A stretch of DNA of 64,000 bases, from positions 11,234 to 75,233 of the forward strand of contig JAZNCN010000016.1 in assembly GCA_045587545.1 (NCBI GenBank), in the 5' to 3' direction. Below are positions 1 through 8,002 of this stretch, in pieces. The position numbers and the translations under genes were made by a program. Under the pieces are notes generated by a model. That model worked only from the letters and a program-made list of their open reading frames with translations. It did no database searches and was not told the origin of the DNA. This DNA is from Caccoplasma_A sp045587545. GTDB taxonomy: Bacteria; Bacteroidota; Bacteroidia; Bacteroidales; G3-4614. The stretch's first letter is position 1. Each line of letters starts with the position of its first letter.

Positions 1-194
1 CAAAGACTAAAACTAATTCCGGTGCCAAAAAGAGGTTTGCCCTTACCGGATCAGGAAAGATCAAGAGAAAACATGCTTTCAAAAGTCACATTCTAACAAA
101 AAAGACTAAAAAGCAAAAACGTAATTTAACTCACTTCACAACAGTTGCAAAAGCTGATGAGAAGAACATCAAAAAATTACTTTGTATCTCTTAA
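1..194 (+). CDS. rpmI: 50S ribosomal protein L35 (5' end cut by window)
   Basis: The frame starting at base 3 reads KTKTNSGAKKRFALTGSGKI and runs to a TAA at 192-194. This is the conserved basic core and C terminus of L35, a small protein of the large ribosomal subunit. Only the first few codons are missing at the window edge. The gene precedes rplT, as in the usual infC-rpmI-rplT order, so infC is expected just outside the left edge. The many Lys and Arg residues fit an rRNA-binding protein. Confidence 0.93.
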   Translation, partial: KTKTNSGAKKRFALTGSGKIKRKHAFKSHILTKKTKKQKRNLTHFTTVAKADEKNIKKLLCIS

Positions 195-297
195 TTCATT
201 TAATTAAACGGAGAAATCCAAATTATTAACCGAGTGTATTAGCACAAAGATTATCGAAAAGGTGATAACGCTAACATTCAAAAAACAGTAAAAAATT

Positions 298-648
298 ATG
301 CCACGTTCAGTAAATCATGTAGCATCAAGAGCGAAAAGAAAGAAAATTTTGAAATTGACCAGAGGTTATTTCGGCGCACGTAAAAACGTTTGGACAGTAG
401 CAAAAAATACATGGGAAAAAGGTCTTACCTATGCTTATCGCGACCGTAAAGACAAAAAAGGTAACTTCCGTGCATTGTGGATACAACGTATCAATGCAGC
501 TGCACGTCTTGAAGGAATGTCTTACTCAAAACTTATGGGAGCAATTCACAAAGCAGGTATTGAGATTAACCGCAAAGTTCTTGCTGACTTAGCGCTTAAC
601 AATCCCGAGGCTTTCAAAGCAATTGTTGACAAAGTAAAAAATGCTTAA
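298..648 (+). CDS. rplT: 50S ribosomal protein L20
   Basis: A 116-residue protein with the full L20 signature: the N-terminal MPRSVNHVASRAKRKKILK, then the GYFGARKNVWTVAK stretch and a C-terminal region with NRKVLADLALNNPEAF. L20 binds 23S rRNA early in assembly of the large subunit. Length is normal for the family. It lies 103 bp after rpmI and is followed by a strong terminator, so it is the last gene of the infC-rpmI-rplT operon. The rpmI-rplT spacer is long enough to hold an autoregulatory leader, but I could not assign a known L20 leader fold to it. Confidence 0.97.
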   Translation: MPRSVNHVASRAKRKKILKLTRGYFGARKNVWTVAKNTWEKGLTYAYRDRKDKKGNFRALWIQRINAAARLEGMSYSKLMGAIHKAGIEINRKVLADLALNNPEAFKAIVDKVKNA

Positions 649-687
649 TTGAGCATTTACATTAAAAAGACTAATATTCAAAACAGA

Positions 688-720
688 TAAAGAGAAGATT
701 TTAATCTTCTCTTTTTTTTT
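688..720 (+). terminator. Intrinsic terminator after rplT
   Basis: A 10-bp perfect stem (691-700 pairs with 703-712, agagaagatt/aatcttctct) with a tiny loop, followed by an unbroken T-run to 720. It ends the ribosomal protein operon. Confidence 0.9.
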
Positions 721-773
721 GTGCTTATATTTTGATTGGTTGTGTATTCTGATATTTAGGAAGTTTGTATATA

Positions 774-1673
774 TTATTCCTCGTATCCTTTTAGAGTCTC
801 TTTCAGAGTGTTTATTATATCCTCTCTTAATGATTGCGGTTGGATAACTTCTACACTTTTACCTTGAGAAAGAATTTCTTGTTTAAAATCAAAAGATGGT
901 CTTAGGGTATATTCAAATGTGGTAAAATTGTTACAATCAAAAAGGATTTTTTGTGATTGATGTAATGGTAGGGTCTTGATATAATTGTTTTGTGGCGATT
1001 TTACTTTAAGGATAATCTTTTCAATGGGCTTGTTTTCGACAAATATACCAAAACTTCCTTTAAAATAAGTTTCAGGAGTAAATTCCTTAGGATATGCAAA
1101 CTCCTCTTTGCTTATCTCTGTTGTTGATATACGGTCAAGAGCATATATGCGAATTTCGTTATACTCCTTATTCAAACCTATAATATACCATCGTTGCTTA
1201 AATATTCTGATGAAGTAGGGGAGTAGTGTTACATTATGCTCTTCGCTTTCATAAAAAGGTTTATATCTAAAATTAAGTATGCGATTGTCTCGCATTGCCT
1301 CAATTATTGTAGTAAGATGTATTTCTCCCGATGGATTCTTCTCTAATATAATTCTGTCGTGTAGCTTTTGCTGTTCAACTATTATGTTATCTACAGCAAA
1401 AGAATTTAATAACCAAAAACGAACCTTGTCGTTTGATATAGAGTCACTATCTTCAATGTAATATTCCCATGTGGTTCTATCACATTCAATATTAATATCA
1501 AAGAACTCTTGAATCTTTTCGCGATGATTATGAAATGTTCTGCGAGGTATGGGGTTGCCATCTGAAAAATCGGTATGTATCCAGCAATTGTTTATCTCTT
1601 TTAACGTCATTCGTTTATTGCGATAGAGAGTATTTACCAACCATACGTATTTATTGAAAAGATTTTGAGCCAT
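774..1673 (-). CDS. WYL-domain transcriptional regulator
   Basis: A 299-residue protein. The first ~75 residues form a helix-rich, probably winged-helix DNA-binding region (YRNKRMTLKEINNCW, RRTFHNHREKIQEFF). Residues ~120-190 form a WYL domain, with RWYIIGLN at 161-168 and YALDRI at 177-182, followed by a WCX-type C-terminal extension. WYL regulators sense ligands, often nucleotides or nucleic acids, and control DNA-damage, defence or metabolic genes. No target is evident here. It starts 14 bp after the RluA-type synthase stop on the same strand, so the two are probably co-transcribed. Confidence 0.85.
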   Translation of the reverse strand: MAQNLFNKYVWLVNTLYRNKRMTLKEINNCWIHTDFSDGNPIPRRTFHNHREKIQEFFDINIECDRTTWEYYIEDSDSISNDKVRFWLLNSFAVDNIIVEQQKLHDRIILEKNPSGEIHLTTIIEAMRDNRILNFRYKPFYESEEHNVTLLPYFIRIFKQRWYIIGLNKEYNEIRIYALDRISTTEISKEEFAYPKEFTPETYFKGSFGIFVENKPIEKIILKVKSPQNNYIKTLPLHQSQKILFDCNNFTTFEYTLRPSFDFKQEILSQGKSVEVIQPQSLREDIINTLKETLKGYEE

Positions 1674-1687
1674 ACTTATAGGTTATA

Positions 1688-2374
1688 TTATCTGTTTTCT
1701 GATATTTTCTCCATATCTGTCCAAAGTTTATCGTTATTTGGAACAGGTGCTGTAATTGATATGAGTTTTTTTGAAACGGGGTGTATAAACTCTATGCTTC
1801 TTGCATGTAGTGATATTCCTCCGTTTGAATTAGATCGCTCGGCACCATATTTTAAATCGCCCTTAATTGGCGAGCCAATTTTTGATAATTGGCATCTTAT
1901 TTGGTGATGTCGTCCGGTTTTAAGATTAATTTCTAATAGATTATAGCGGTCGCTTACTGCAATAACTTTATATGATAGCTCTGCCTCTTTTGTCCCTTTT
2001 CGTGGCGAGTCGTAAGCAATACTCTTATTCGTTTTTTCGTTACGATATATATAGTGTATTAGTGTCTGACTTTCATATTTGGGTGCATTCTTTACTATAG
2101 CCCAGTAGGTTTTCTTTACATCACCTAATCTGAACATATCGTTTAGGCGAGACAATGCTTTGCTTGTTTTAGCAAATACGACAACACCGCTTACCGGACG
2201 GTCAAGCCTATGAGTAACTCCTACAAATACATTGCCCGGTTTTGAATATTTCTCTTTTAACCACTCTTTGATAATTTCGCTTAGTGGTTTGTCGCCTGTT
2301 TTGTCCCCTTGAACAATCTCGGAGTTTGTCTTATTTACAATTATAATGTGGTTATCTTCGTAAAGAACTTCCAT
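1688..2374 (-). CDS. RluA-family rRNA/tRNA pseudouridine synthase
   Basis: A 228-residue protein that isomerises uridine to pseudouridine in structured RNA. The catalytic aspartate is in HRLDRPVSGVVVFAKTSKAL (residues ~56-75), the RluA-family signature. GRHHQIRCQL near residue 155 is the conserved RNA-binding and uracil-pocket motif. There is no S4 domain, so it is the short RluA/TruC-like form, and the exact RNA target cannot be read from the sequence. It is the first gene of a two-gene unit with the WYL regulator. Confidence 0.92.
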   Translation of the reverse strand: MEVLYEDNHIIIVNKTNSEIVQGDKTGDKPLSEIIKEWLKEKYSKPGNVFVGVTHRLDRPVSGVVVFAKTSKALSRLNDMFRLGDVKKTYWAIVKNAPKYESQTLIHYIYRNEKTNKSIAYDSPRKGTKEAELSYKVIAVSDRYNLLEINLKTGRHHQIRCQLSKIGSPIKGDLKYGAERSNSNGGISLHARSIEFIHPVSKKLISITAPVPNNDKLWTDMEKISENR

Positions 2375-2411
2375 TAGTATCTATTACTTAAATGTGATAT
2401 GCTATTATAAC

Positions 2412-2443
2412 TTAAAAGACTGCGTCATTTTATCGACGCAGCC
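2412..2443 (-). terminator. Terminator after fabG (minus strand)
   Basis: CTGCGTC (2420-2426) pairs with GACGCAG (2435-2441). Read on the minus strand the stem is followed by TTTTAAG, 28 bp past the fabG stop. It separates the TetR-fabG unit from the pseudouridine synthase gene. Confidence 0.75.
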
Positions 2444-2470
2444 TCTAAGCAATATTCTTGATATTGAATA

Positions 2471-3217
2471 TTACATATTCATTCCACCGCAGCAGTGGAT
2501 AACTTGACCTGATACGTATGATGATAGGTCAGATGCTAAGAATGTACATACATTTGCAACATCTTCTGGTGTTCCTCCTCGACGTAAAGGAATTTGTTTT
2601 GCCCAAGCCTCTTTAACATCGTCAGGAAGTACAGCTGTCATCTCTGTAATGATAAATCCGGGAGCAACACAGTTTGCGCGAACTCCTCGAGGACCCATCT
2701 CTTTGGCTATTGATTTAGCCAAACCAATCATGCCTGCTTTTGATGCAGAGTAGTTGCATTGACCTGCATTTCCGCTAACTCCAACAACAGAAGACATATT
2801 TATAATGCTTCCACCACGTTGTTTCATCATAATGGGTGAGATGGCATGAATAAAGTTAAATGCTGATTTAAGATTGATATTTAAAACCATATCCCATTGC
2901 TCTTCTGTCATACGTAGCATTAACGTGTCTCTTGTTATACCAGCATTGTTTACAAGAACATCAATTCTTCCGAAGTCAGCCATGATGGCTTCCACTACTG
3001 AGTGGGTATCTGCAAAATTTGCAGCATTTGAGGCATATCCTTTAACTTTTACTCCTAAAGCGGCAATCTCTTCTTCGGTTTTTTGCATATTCTCATCGTA
3101 TTTAAGATCAGTAAATGCAATATTAGCTCCTTCTGAAGCAAATTTTAAAGCAACTGCTTTTCCTATTCCTCGTGCAGCACCTGTAATTACTGCAACTTTT
3201 CCTTCTAATAGTTTCAT
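2471..3217 (-). CDS. fabG: 3-oxoacyl-[ACP] reductase (short-chain dehydrogenase)
   Basis: A 248-residue classical short-chain dehydrogenase that reduces 3-oxoacyl-ACP with NADPH in fatty-acid elongation. Visible motifs are the cofactor loop TGAARGIG (12-19), NNAG (90-93) and the catalytic Ser143-Tyr156-Lys160, with the FabG-typical NMSSVVGVSGNAGQCNYSASK context. The C terminus GQVIHCCGGMNM is also FabG-like. The start lies 12 bp after the TetR gene, so the regulator and reductase form an operon and the regulator may control lipid synthesis. A related SDR cannot be excluded. Confidence 0.9.
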   Translation of the reverse strand: MKLLEGKVAVITGAARGIGKAVALKFASEGANIAFTDLKYDENMQKTEEEIAALGVKVKGYASNAANFADTHSVVEAIMADFGRIDVLVNNAGITRDTLMLRMTEEQWDMVLNINLKSAFNFIHAISPIMMKQRGGSIINMSSVVGVSGNAGQCNYSASKAGMIGLAKSIAKEMGPRGVRANCVAPGFIITEMTAVLPDDVKEAWAKQIPLRRGGTPEDVANVCTFLASDLSSYVSGQVIHCCGGMNM

Positions 3218-3229
3218 CTTTTTTGTTTA

Positions 3230-3856
3230 TTAATGATTATCAAGGTATATAAATTTATTATTTACAACTCCTTTGGCTTTAACAGCATTTACAATGAGTG
3301 TTACTGCTGCGCTACGAATTTCTTCTCTTCCTGGAGACATTCTTTGAAAGTGGTTCCTAACATACGGGGTATCAAATCCACGTAATGCATAGTGTATCAA
3401 AATAGCTGTGGCTTGAATATTTTCAACCTCAAATGTTCCATTCTTAACTCCCTCTTCCAAAATTGAACGAATGAGAGATATCTCTTGTTGACCTATATCT
3501 TTCCATGCATGCTCCAAACTCCATACATCTCTAAAGAATTCTGTTCTTAAAGTTCCGTTGCGAAGAACAATTTCTTTGATTAGTTCTAAACGGTGAAAAA
3601 TATAGTGTGTGAGTTTTTCTTCTGGGGGAAGATCTTGATTGACAATAGATTTTAGTTTGTCAATTAACTGCATGATTTCTGATTCGACAACAGCCCAATA
3701 TATATCTTCTTTACTTTTAAAGTGTGTATATAAAGTTCTACGTACTTTGCCTGCAGCATTAGCAATGTCGTTCATGGTTGTTGATTCAACTCCCGATTTA
3801 ACAAAGAGCTGTCGGGCAACTTCAATTAAATTTTTACGTGTTTTTTCTCCGCGCAT
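3230..3856 (-). CDS. TetR/AcrR-family transcriptional regulator
   Basis: A 208-residue protein starting MRGEKTRKNLIEVARQLFVK. Residues ~5-50 are the TetR helix-turn-helix (GVESTTMNDIANAAGKVRRT, LYTHFKSKEDIYWAV), followed by an all-helical ligand and dimerisation domain. A longer frame opens at 3910, but a good -7 box (TATATTTG on the minus strand, 3891-3898) lies inside that extension, so the start at 3856 is the one consistent with the promoter. It precedes fabG with a 12-bp gap and probably controls that operon. A perfect 9-bp inverted repeat at 3931-3951 is a candidate operator. Confidence 0.88.
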   Translation of the reverse strand: MRGEKTRKNLIEVARQLFVKSGVESTTMNDIANAAGKVRRTLYTHFKSKEDIYWAVVESEIMQLIDKLKSIVNQDLPPEEKLTHYIFHRLELIKEIVLRNGTLRTEFFRDVWSLEHAWKDIGQQEISLIRSILEEGVKNGTFEVENIQATAILIHYALRGFDTPYVRNHFQRMSPGREEIRSAAVTLIVNAVKAKGVVNNKFIYLDNH

Positions 3857-3890
3857 TATATTAATTTTGAAATCATATGCGAAGATATAC

Positions 3891-3898
3891 CAAATATA
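3891..3898 (-). promoter_or_regulatory. -7 box of the TetR-fabG operon
   Basis: On the minus strand this reads TATATTTG, matching the Bacteroidota -7 consensus TAnnTTTG, and lies about 35 bp before the chosen TetR start. No clear -33 TTG was seen at the usual distance. Confidence 0.6.
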
Positions 3899-3930
3899 AG
3901 TATTTGCCAAAAAAGATTTAAATTAAATTT

Positions 3931-3951
3931 CACACAAAAACCTTTTGTGTG
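3931..3951. promoter_or_regulatory. Perfect inverted repeat, candidate TetR operator
   Basis: CACACAAAA (3931-3939) and TTTTGTGTG (3943-3951) are exact inverted copies around a 3-bp centre. The repeat sits between the lipid kinase stop and the TetR promoter. Symmetric sites of this size are typical TetR operators. A terminator role is less likely because no T-run follows on the minus strand. Confidence 0.45.
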
Positions 3952-3978
3952 TTGTAATAATGTCTCTATGTAAATTAT

Positions 3979-4938
3979 CTATATCTTCTTTGGTATCTTT
4001 ATTCCAAATACCGATGAGAGTAGCGAAAGCATTGAGACTTCAAGTTCGTTTGCAGCCTGAATATCCGGAACCAATACGCGTAAGCCTCGTTTATGACACT
4101 TGATATCTATTTCTGTAGGCATTTCAATAGGTTCTCCATCTATATGCATAATGCCTGCATGTTCTCTGATTATTTTAATTTCAGGAGCAGAGAATATTTT
4201 AATTGAGGGGTTGAGCTTTAAAGTTTTTGTTAGTAATTGAACCGCAGTAGGAAGTACTTCAAAAAAATTTATATGATTTATTATTGTTACATCAATTAAA
4301 CCATCTCTTAGTGAGGCAAAAGGTGCAATATAGGCATTGTTCCCATATTGTGAAGCATTTCCACACGCTATAATAAATGCTTTTTCGCTAATGGTCCCAT
4401 CTGGAGTTTTTATGGTATATTTCTCATTTTTATAATCAAAATACTCTTCAATTGTTTTTGTTATGTACGTAATGCCTCCTCTTGATTTAGAACGTGCAAA
4501 CTTTTCGCTTATTTTTGCATCAAAGCCAACACCACATGTAACAAAAAAAGGAATATCGTTTGCGGTACAATAATCAGCTCTTACTATGTGCGAGTTTTTT
4601 AGAGCTTTTAATGCTGCATTAATGCCTACAGGAATTCCCAAATGTCTTGCTAAACCATTACCGGAACCCATAGGAACTATTCCTAATATTGTTCGGGTAT
4701 GTACTAATGCTTTGGCTATCTCATTACATGTTCCGTCTCCTCCAACAGATAAAACAATGTTGTAACCATCTTCTGCCGCTTGTTTGGCAATCTTTGTTGC
4801 ATGACCGGCATATTCGGTAAATGCAATTTCAACAGAAAGAGAATCTGATTGCATAATATCCATTATTTTTTTGGGGACATCTATCTTCTTTGATGTCCCT
4901 GAAATGGGATTTATTATGGCAATAAGACGTTTTTTCAT
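3979..4938 (-). CDS. YegS/BmrU-type lipid (diacylglycerol) kinase
   Basis: A 319-residue protein of the DAGK catalytic family. It has the ATP-binding motif GGDGT at 66-70 followed by CNEIAKAL, the GSGNGLARHLGIP segment (~102-114) typical of YegS/DgkB-like enzymes, and the later GVGFDAKI and IIACGNASQYG motifs. Such enzymes phosphorylate a membrane lipid head group, diacylglycerol or a sphingoid base. Bacteroidales make sphingolipids, so the substrate stays open. There is no signal peptide or membrane helix, fitting a peripheral cytoplasmic enzyme. It stands alone on the minus strand. Confidence 0.85.
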   Translation of the reverse strand: MKKRLIAIINPISGTSKKIDVPKKIMDIMQSDSLSVEIAFTEYAGHATKIAKQAAEDGYNIVLSVGGDGTCNEIAKALVHTRTILGIVPMGSGNGLARHLGIPVGINAALKALKNSHIVRADYCTANDIPFFVTCGVGFDAKISEKFARSKSRGGITYITKTIEEYFDYKNEKYTIKTPDGTISEKAFIIACGNASQYGNNAYIAPFASLRDGLIDVTIINHINFFEVLPTAVQLLTKTLKLNPSIKIFSAPEIKIIREHAGIMHIDGEPIEMPTEIDIKCHKRGLRVLVPDIQAANELEVSMLSLLSSVFGIKIPKKI

Positions 4939-5039
4939 TATTGGTACAGAGATTTTTATACTTTAAACAAAAATGTATGATAGTATGTTTTTATAAAAAT
5001 ATTTAGCTCTAAATATAGTGTTACAAAAATAATAGAATA

Positions 5040-5069
5040 TTGATTATATTAAAAATTTTATTAAGTTTG
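5040..5069 (+). promoter_or_regulatory. Promoter of the DUF308-TPR operon
   Basis: TTG at 5040-5042 and TAAGTTTG at 5062-5069 with 19-bp spacing match the Bacteroidota -33/-7 promoter. The ATG follows 47 bp downstream at 5117. Confidence 0.65.
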
Positions 5070-5116
5070 TAATACAAAAAAAATCAAATAAATAAATAAA
5101 CATAATATATCATAAT

Positions 5117-5686
5117 ATGAAAGTTATATACTCTCCTTTATCAACATTAACCCGTAGTATTATTTCTTTGTTGTTAGGTTTTGTTTTGGTTATATGGCCT
5201 GAGCAGGTAAATAGTACAATAATTACTATTTTAGGTATAATACTTTTGTTCCCTTTTGTAGGAGCACTTTTATCTAAGTTTATGCGTAAAAAAAATGAGG
5301 CAAAAGCCTATGATATATTACCTATAATTGGAGGTGGTGGTTCTGCTGTATTGGGTATATTGATGATTATAATGCCAAATACATTTTCTTCTCTTTTGGC
5401 TTTATTTATTGGAATTATGATGTTTTTTGCCGGAATAACACAAGTGATAGGAGTATTTGCATATTGTCGTGCGGTAAAAAGTTTTTGGCTTATGCTATTT
5501 CCTTTGATGACAATAGGTGTTGGTTTATATGCTATAACAAACTTTACCGATATGGCAAAAACATTATGGATAATATTAGGAGTAATTATTATTTTATACG
5601 GAATATCAGAGATACTCAATTATTTTAAGGTAAAGTCAATTGAAGAAAAAATTACTCATATTGAAGAAGCCGAGATTATAGAATAG
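5117..5686 (+). CDS. DUF308 (HdeD-like) integral membrane protein
   Basis: A 189-residue hydrophobic protein with about six predicted membrane segments grouped in pairs, the layout of DUF308/HdeD-like proteins. Examples are the SIISLLLGFVLVIWP segment near the N terminus and a later SLLALFIGIMMFFAGITQVIG segment. It ends in a short acidic cytoplasmic tail (EEKITHIEEAEIIE). HdeD in E. coli is linked to acid resistance, but no function is established for this family in Bacteroidales. It is separated by 4 bp from the TPR gene, and both follow one promoter at 5040-5069. Confidence 0.8.
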   Translation: MKVIYSPLSTLTRSIISLLLGFVLVIWPEQVNSTIITILGIILLFPFVGALLSKFMRKKNEAKAYDILPIIGGGGSAVLGILMIIMPNTFSSLLALFIGIMMFFAGITQVIGVFAYCRAVKSFWLMLFPLMTIGVGLYAITNFTDMAKTLWIILGVIIILYGISEILNYFKVKSIEEKITHIEEAEIIE

Positions 5687-5690
5687 AGCT

Positions 5691-7907
5691 ATGATAATTA
5701 AAGAGATAAAAGAATCGCAGGAACAATTATATAAGTATATTGAAAATAGGCATTTGAATGATGTTTTTAAATATATGAAAACATTATTGACTTTGTGCCA
5801 ACGTCCCGATTTATCATCAAAACTTACAACTCTACAGTCAACATATACATATATGACGCAATATATGTTGCAAGGGGCAAATGACCCTCAAAGGTTAGCT
5901 TTATATAAAAACTTATTAATATCCCTATATGAGTTAAGCGATTTAATAATTGATGAGTTGATGATTAATGAATCGTCTGATTTTTTATATAGTAAGAGAA
6001 GATATTATAAAACAATTGCTGGAGCTAATATAATTCAATTGGCTACAAATCTTTTAGATACATATAAAAAATATCAATTAATAATAAATGACGCAAGCGA
6101 AGGAGAGAGAGAGAAAGATATATTGTCTTTATTAAAAAGTATTGAAAATTTACAAGAAGATATTTTTTCAGCCATAGCTGCAACATTCCCAACTACTTCA
6201 GAAGAGCAAAAGGCTATAATTGATTTGTTGAATGATGAAGAATATGGTGTAATAACATCATCAGTGGCTATAACGGCATTAATGTTGTCAACAATCTATT
6301 ACTATAAAGAGAGTAATATTCTGATTCTTTTTGATACATATGTTCTTAGCCGTAATGAGGAGATTAAACAACGTGCATTATGTTGCGCATTAATATTATG
6401 TTATATACATAAGAATAGGGTAGAGCTTTCAGATAATATTGCAAAGAGAATATCGCTTTTCTCAGAAGATAGTCTGTTCTGTCGTGATGTCAGAAATCAA
6501 TTTATGCAATTTATAAGATCTCTTGAGACGGATAAAATCTCTGATATTTTTAATAAAGAGATAGTCCCGGAGATTATGAAACTTGCTCCGGAAATTAAGA
6601 ATAAAAATGGGATTGAAGAGTTATCGGAAGAAAATATGGCTTCAATGCTTGAAATAAATCCGGAGTGGGAACGTAAGATGGATGAGAGTGGTATAACTAA
6701 AAGAATAAAAGAGTTAAACGAACTTCAAGTTGATGGTTCAGATGTATTAATGTCAACATTTTCATCGTTGAAGAATTATCCATTTTTTAATAAAATAACC
6801 AATTGGATAAGACCTTTTACTTTACAAAATAGTGAGATATATAATTATATTAAAAAAGATGACAAAATGGGGGTTATGCTAACTAACTCTAAGTTTATGT
6901 GTAACTCCGACAAATACTCTTTGTCTCTTACACTGGTGCAATTAAAACAGATAAAACCCGATAATACAATAGAGGATTTACCATATGATATATCAATAAA
7001 CGAAATGTTTAAAGACGATAAAGATGTAAAAGGTGGTATATCTAAAAATATTGCAACACTATACATTCAAGATCTTTATAGATTATTTAAGTTGGCTCAC
7101 CCTAAATTTAAATTGTATAATATATTTAAGGAGCATATAAACTTATATAAAGTTGAAATATTAAAGCCTATATTTTCAGATGAAGATATATTAAAGTTTA
7201 TCGGAGAATTTTATTTACAGAAGGGATATTATAAATATGCCCAAGAGTATTATGAAGAATTATCCAACCAAAACCCAGATGACGCATTATTTTATCAGAA
7301 ATTAGGATATTGTAAGCAGATGCAGAAAAATTATGATGCTGCTATTGTTGAGTATGAAAAAGGAGAAAATATTAGGGAGGATTTTTGGACCATTCATCAT
7401 CTTGCGTTATGTTATAGAGCTATAGGAAACAAAGCAAAGGCATTATATTATTACGAGAAGGCATATGAACTGAAGCCTGAAAGTGTAACTATAGGATTGC
7501 AATATGCACACACCCTTTTGTCGGTAGAAAATTATTCAGAAGCATTAAAACTTTATTATAAAGTTGATTTTATAACAGAAGGTTCTCCAAAAACATGGCG
7601 TCCTATAGCGTGGTGTAACCTAATGTTGGGGAAATTAGAGCCGGCACAAACATATTTTGATAAGATATTAAATAGAGAACCTCTTCCTAATGACTATTTT
7701 AATGCAGCACATACTGTATTTGCTCAAAATAAAATAGCTGAAGCATACAAATTATACTTCAAATATATCGAAAAAAGTGGAGGAGATGTCGAGCTATTTA
7801 AAACCTTATATGATGCAGATACTTCTGTTTTACTTAAATTGAATATCCCCAAGGAGGATATTGCGATAATGAGGGATATGGTAACTGCAATTAATAATTA
7901 TAAATAA
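5691..7907 (+). CDS. Large tetratricopeptide-repeat protein
   Basis: A 738-residue protein with no signal peptide, so probably cytoplasmic. The first ~500 residues are helical and not assignable. The region from about residue 510 to 690 carries TPR units with the usual W/LG/Y/A/P pattern, for example GEFYLQKGYYKYAQEYYEEL, ALFYQKLGYCKQMQKNYDAA and WTIHHLALCYRAIGNKAKAL. TPRs mediate protein-protein contacts. The tight link to the DUF308 membrane gene suggests they act together, but the partner is unknown. Confidence 0.8.
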   Translation: MIIKEIKESQEQLYKYIENRHLNDVFKYMKTLLTLCQRPDLSSKLTTLQSTYTYMTQYMLQGANDPQRLALYKNLLISLYELSDLIIDELMINESSDFLYSKRRYYKTIAGANIIQLATNLLDTYKKYQLIINDASEGEREKDILSLLKSIENLQEDIFSAIAATFPTTSEEQKAIIDLLNDEEYGVITSSVAITALMLSTIYYYKESNILILFDTYVLSRNEEIKQRALCCALILCYIHKNRVELSDNIAKRISLFSEDSLFCRDVRNQFMQFIRSLETDKISDIFNKEIVPEIMKLAPEIKNKNGIEELSEENMASMLEINPEWERKMDESGITKRIKELNELQVDGSDVLMSTFSSLKNYPFFNKITNWIRPFTLQNSEIYNYIKKDDKMGVMLTNSKFMCNSDKYSLSLTLVQLKQIKPDNTIEDLPYDISINEMFKDDKDVKGGISKNIATLYIQDLYRLFKLAHPKFKLYNIFKEHINLYKVEILKPIFSDEDILKFIGEFYLQKGYYKYAQEYYEELSNQNPDDALFYQKLGYCKQMQKNYDAAIVEYEKGENIREDFWTIHHLALCYRAIGNKAKALYYYEKAYELKPESVTIGLQYAHTLLSVENYSEALKLYYKVDFITEGSPKTWRPIAWCNLMLGKLEPAQTYFDKILNREPLPNDYFNAAHTVFAQNKIAEAYKLYFKYIEKSGGDVELFKTLYDADTSVLLKLNIPKEDIAIMRDMVTAINNYK

Positions 7908-7940
7908 AATTAATATTATATATCTCAATTCATAACAATT

Positions 7941-7990
7941 ATAATAAAGGAAGGCAGTTAAACAAAAGTTTAGCTGCCTTCCTTTATTAT
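7941..7990. terminator. Bidirectional terminator between TPR gene and prfC
   Basis: A 23-bp stem (7941-7963 with 7968-7990, one G-T wobble) around an AAAA loop. Its A/T-rich outer arms give a T-run on both strands. It lies between two convergent genes. Confidence 0.9.
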
Positions 7991-8002
7991 ATATTTCATA
8001 TT

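Noticed and set aside
195..297. An L20 autoregulatory leader in the rpmI-rplT spacer
   Set aside because: The spacer length allows it, but I could not find a stem arrangement that matches known L20 leaders.
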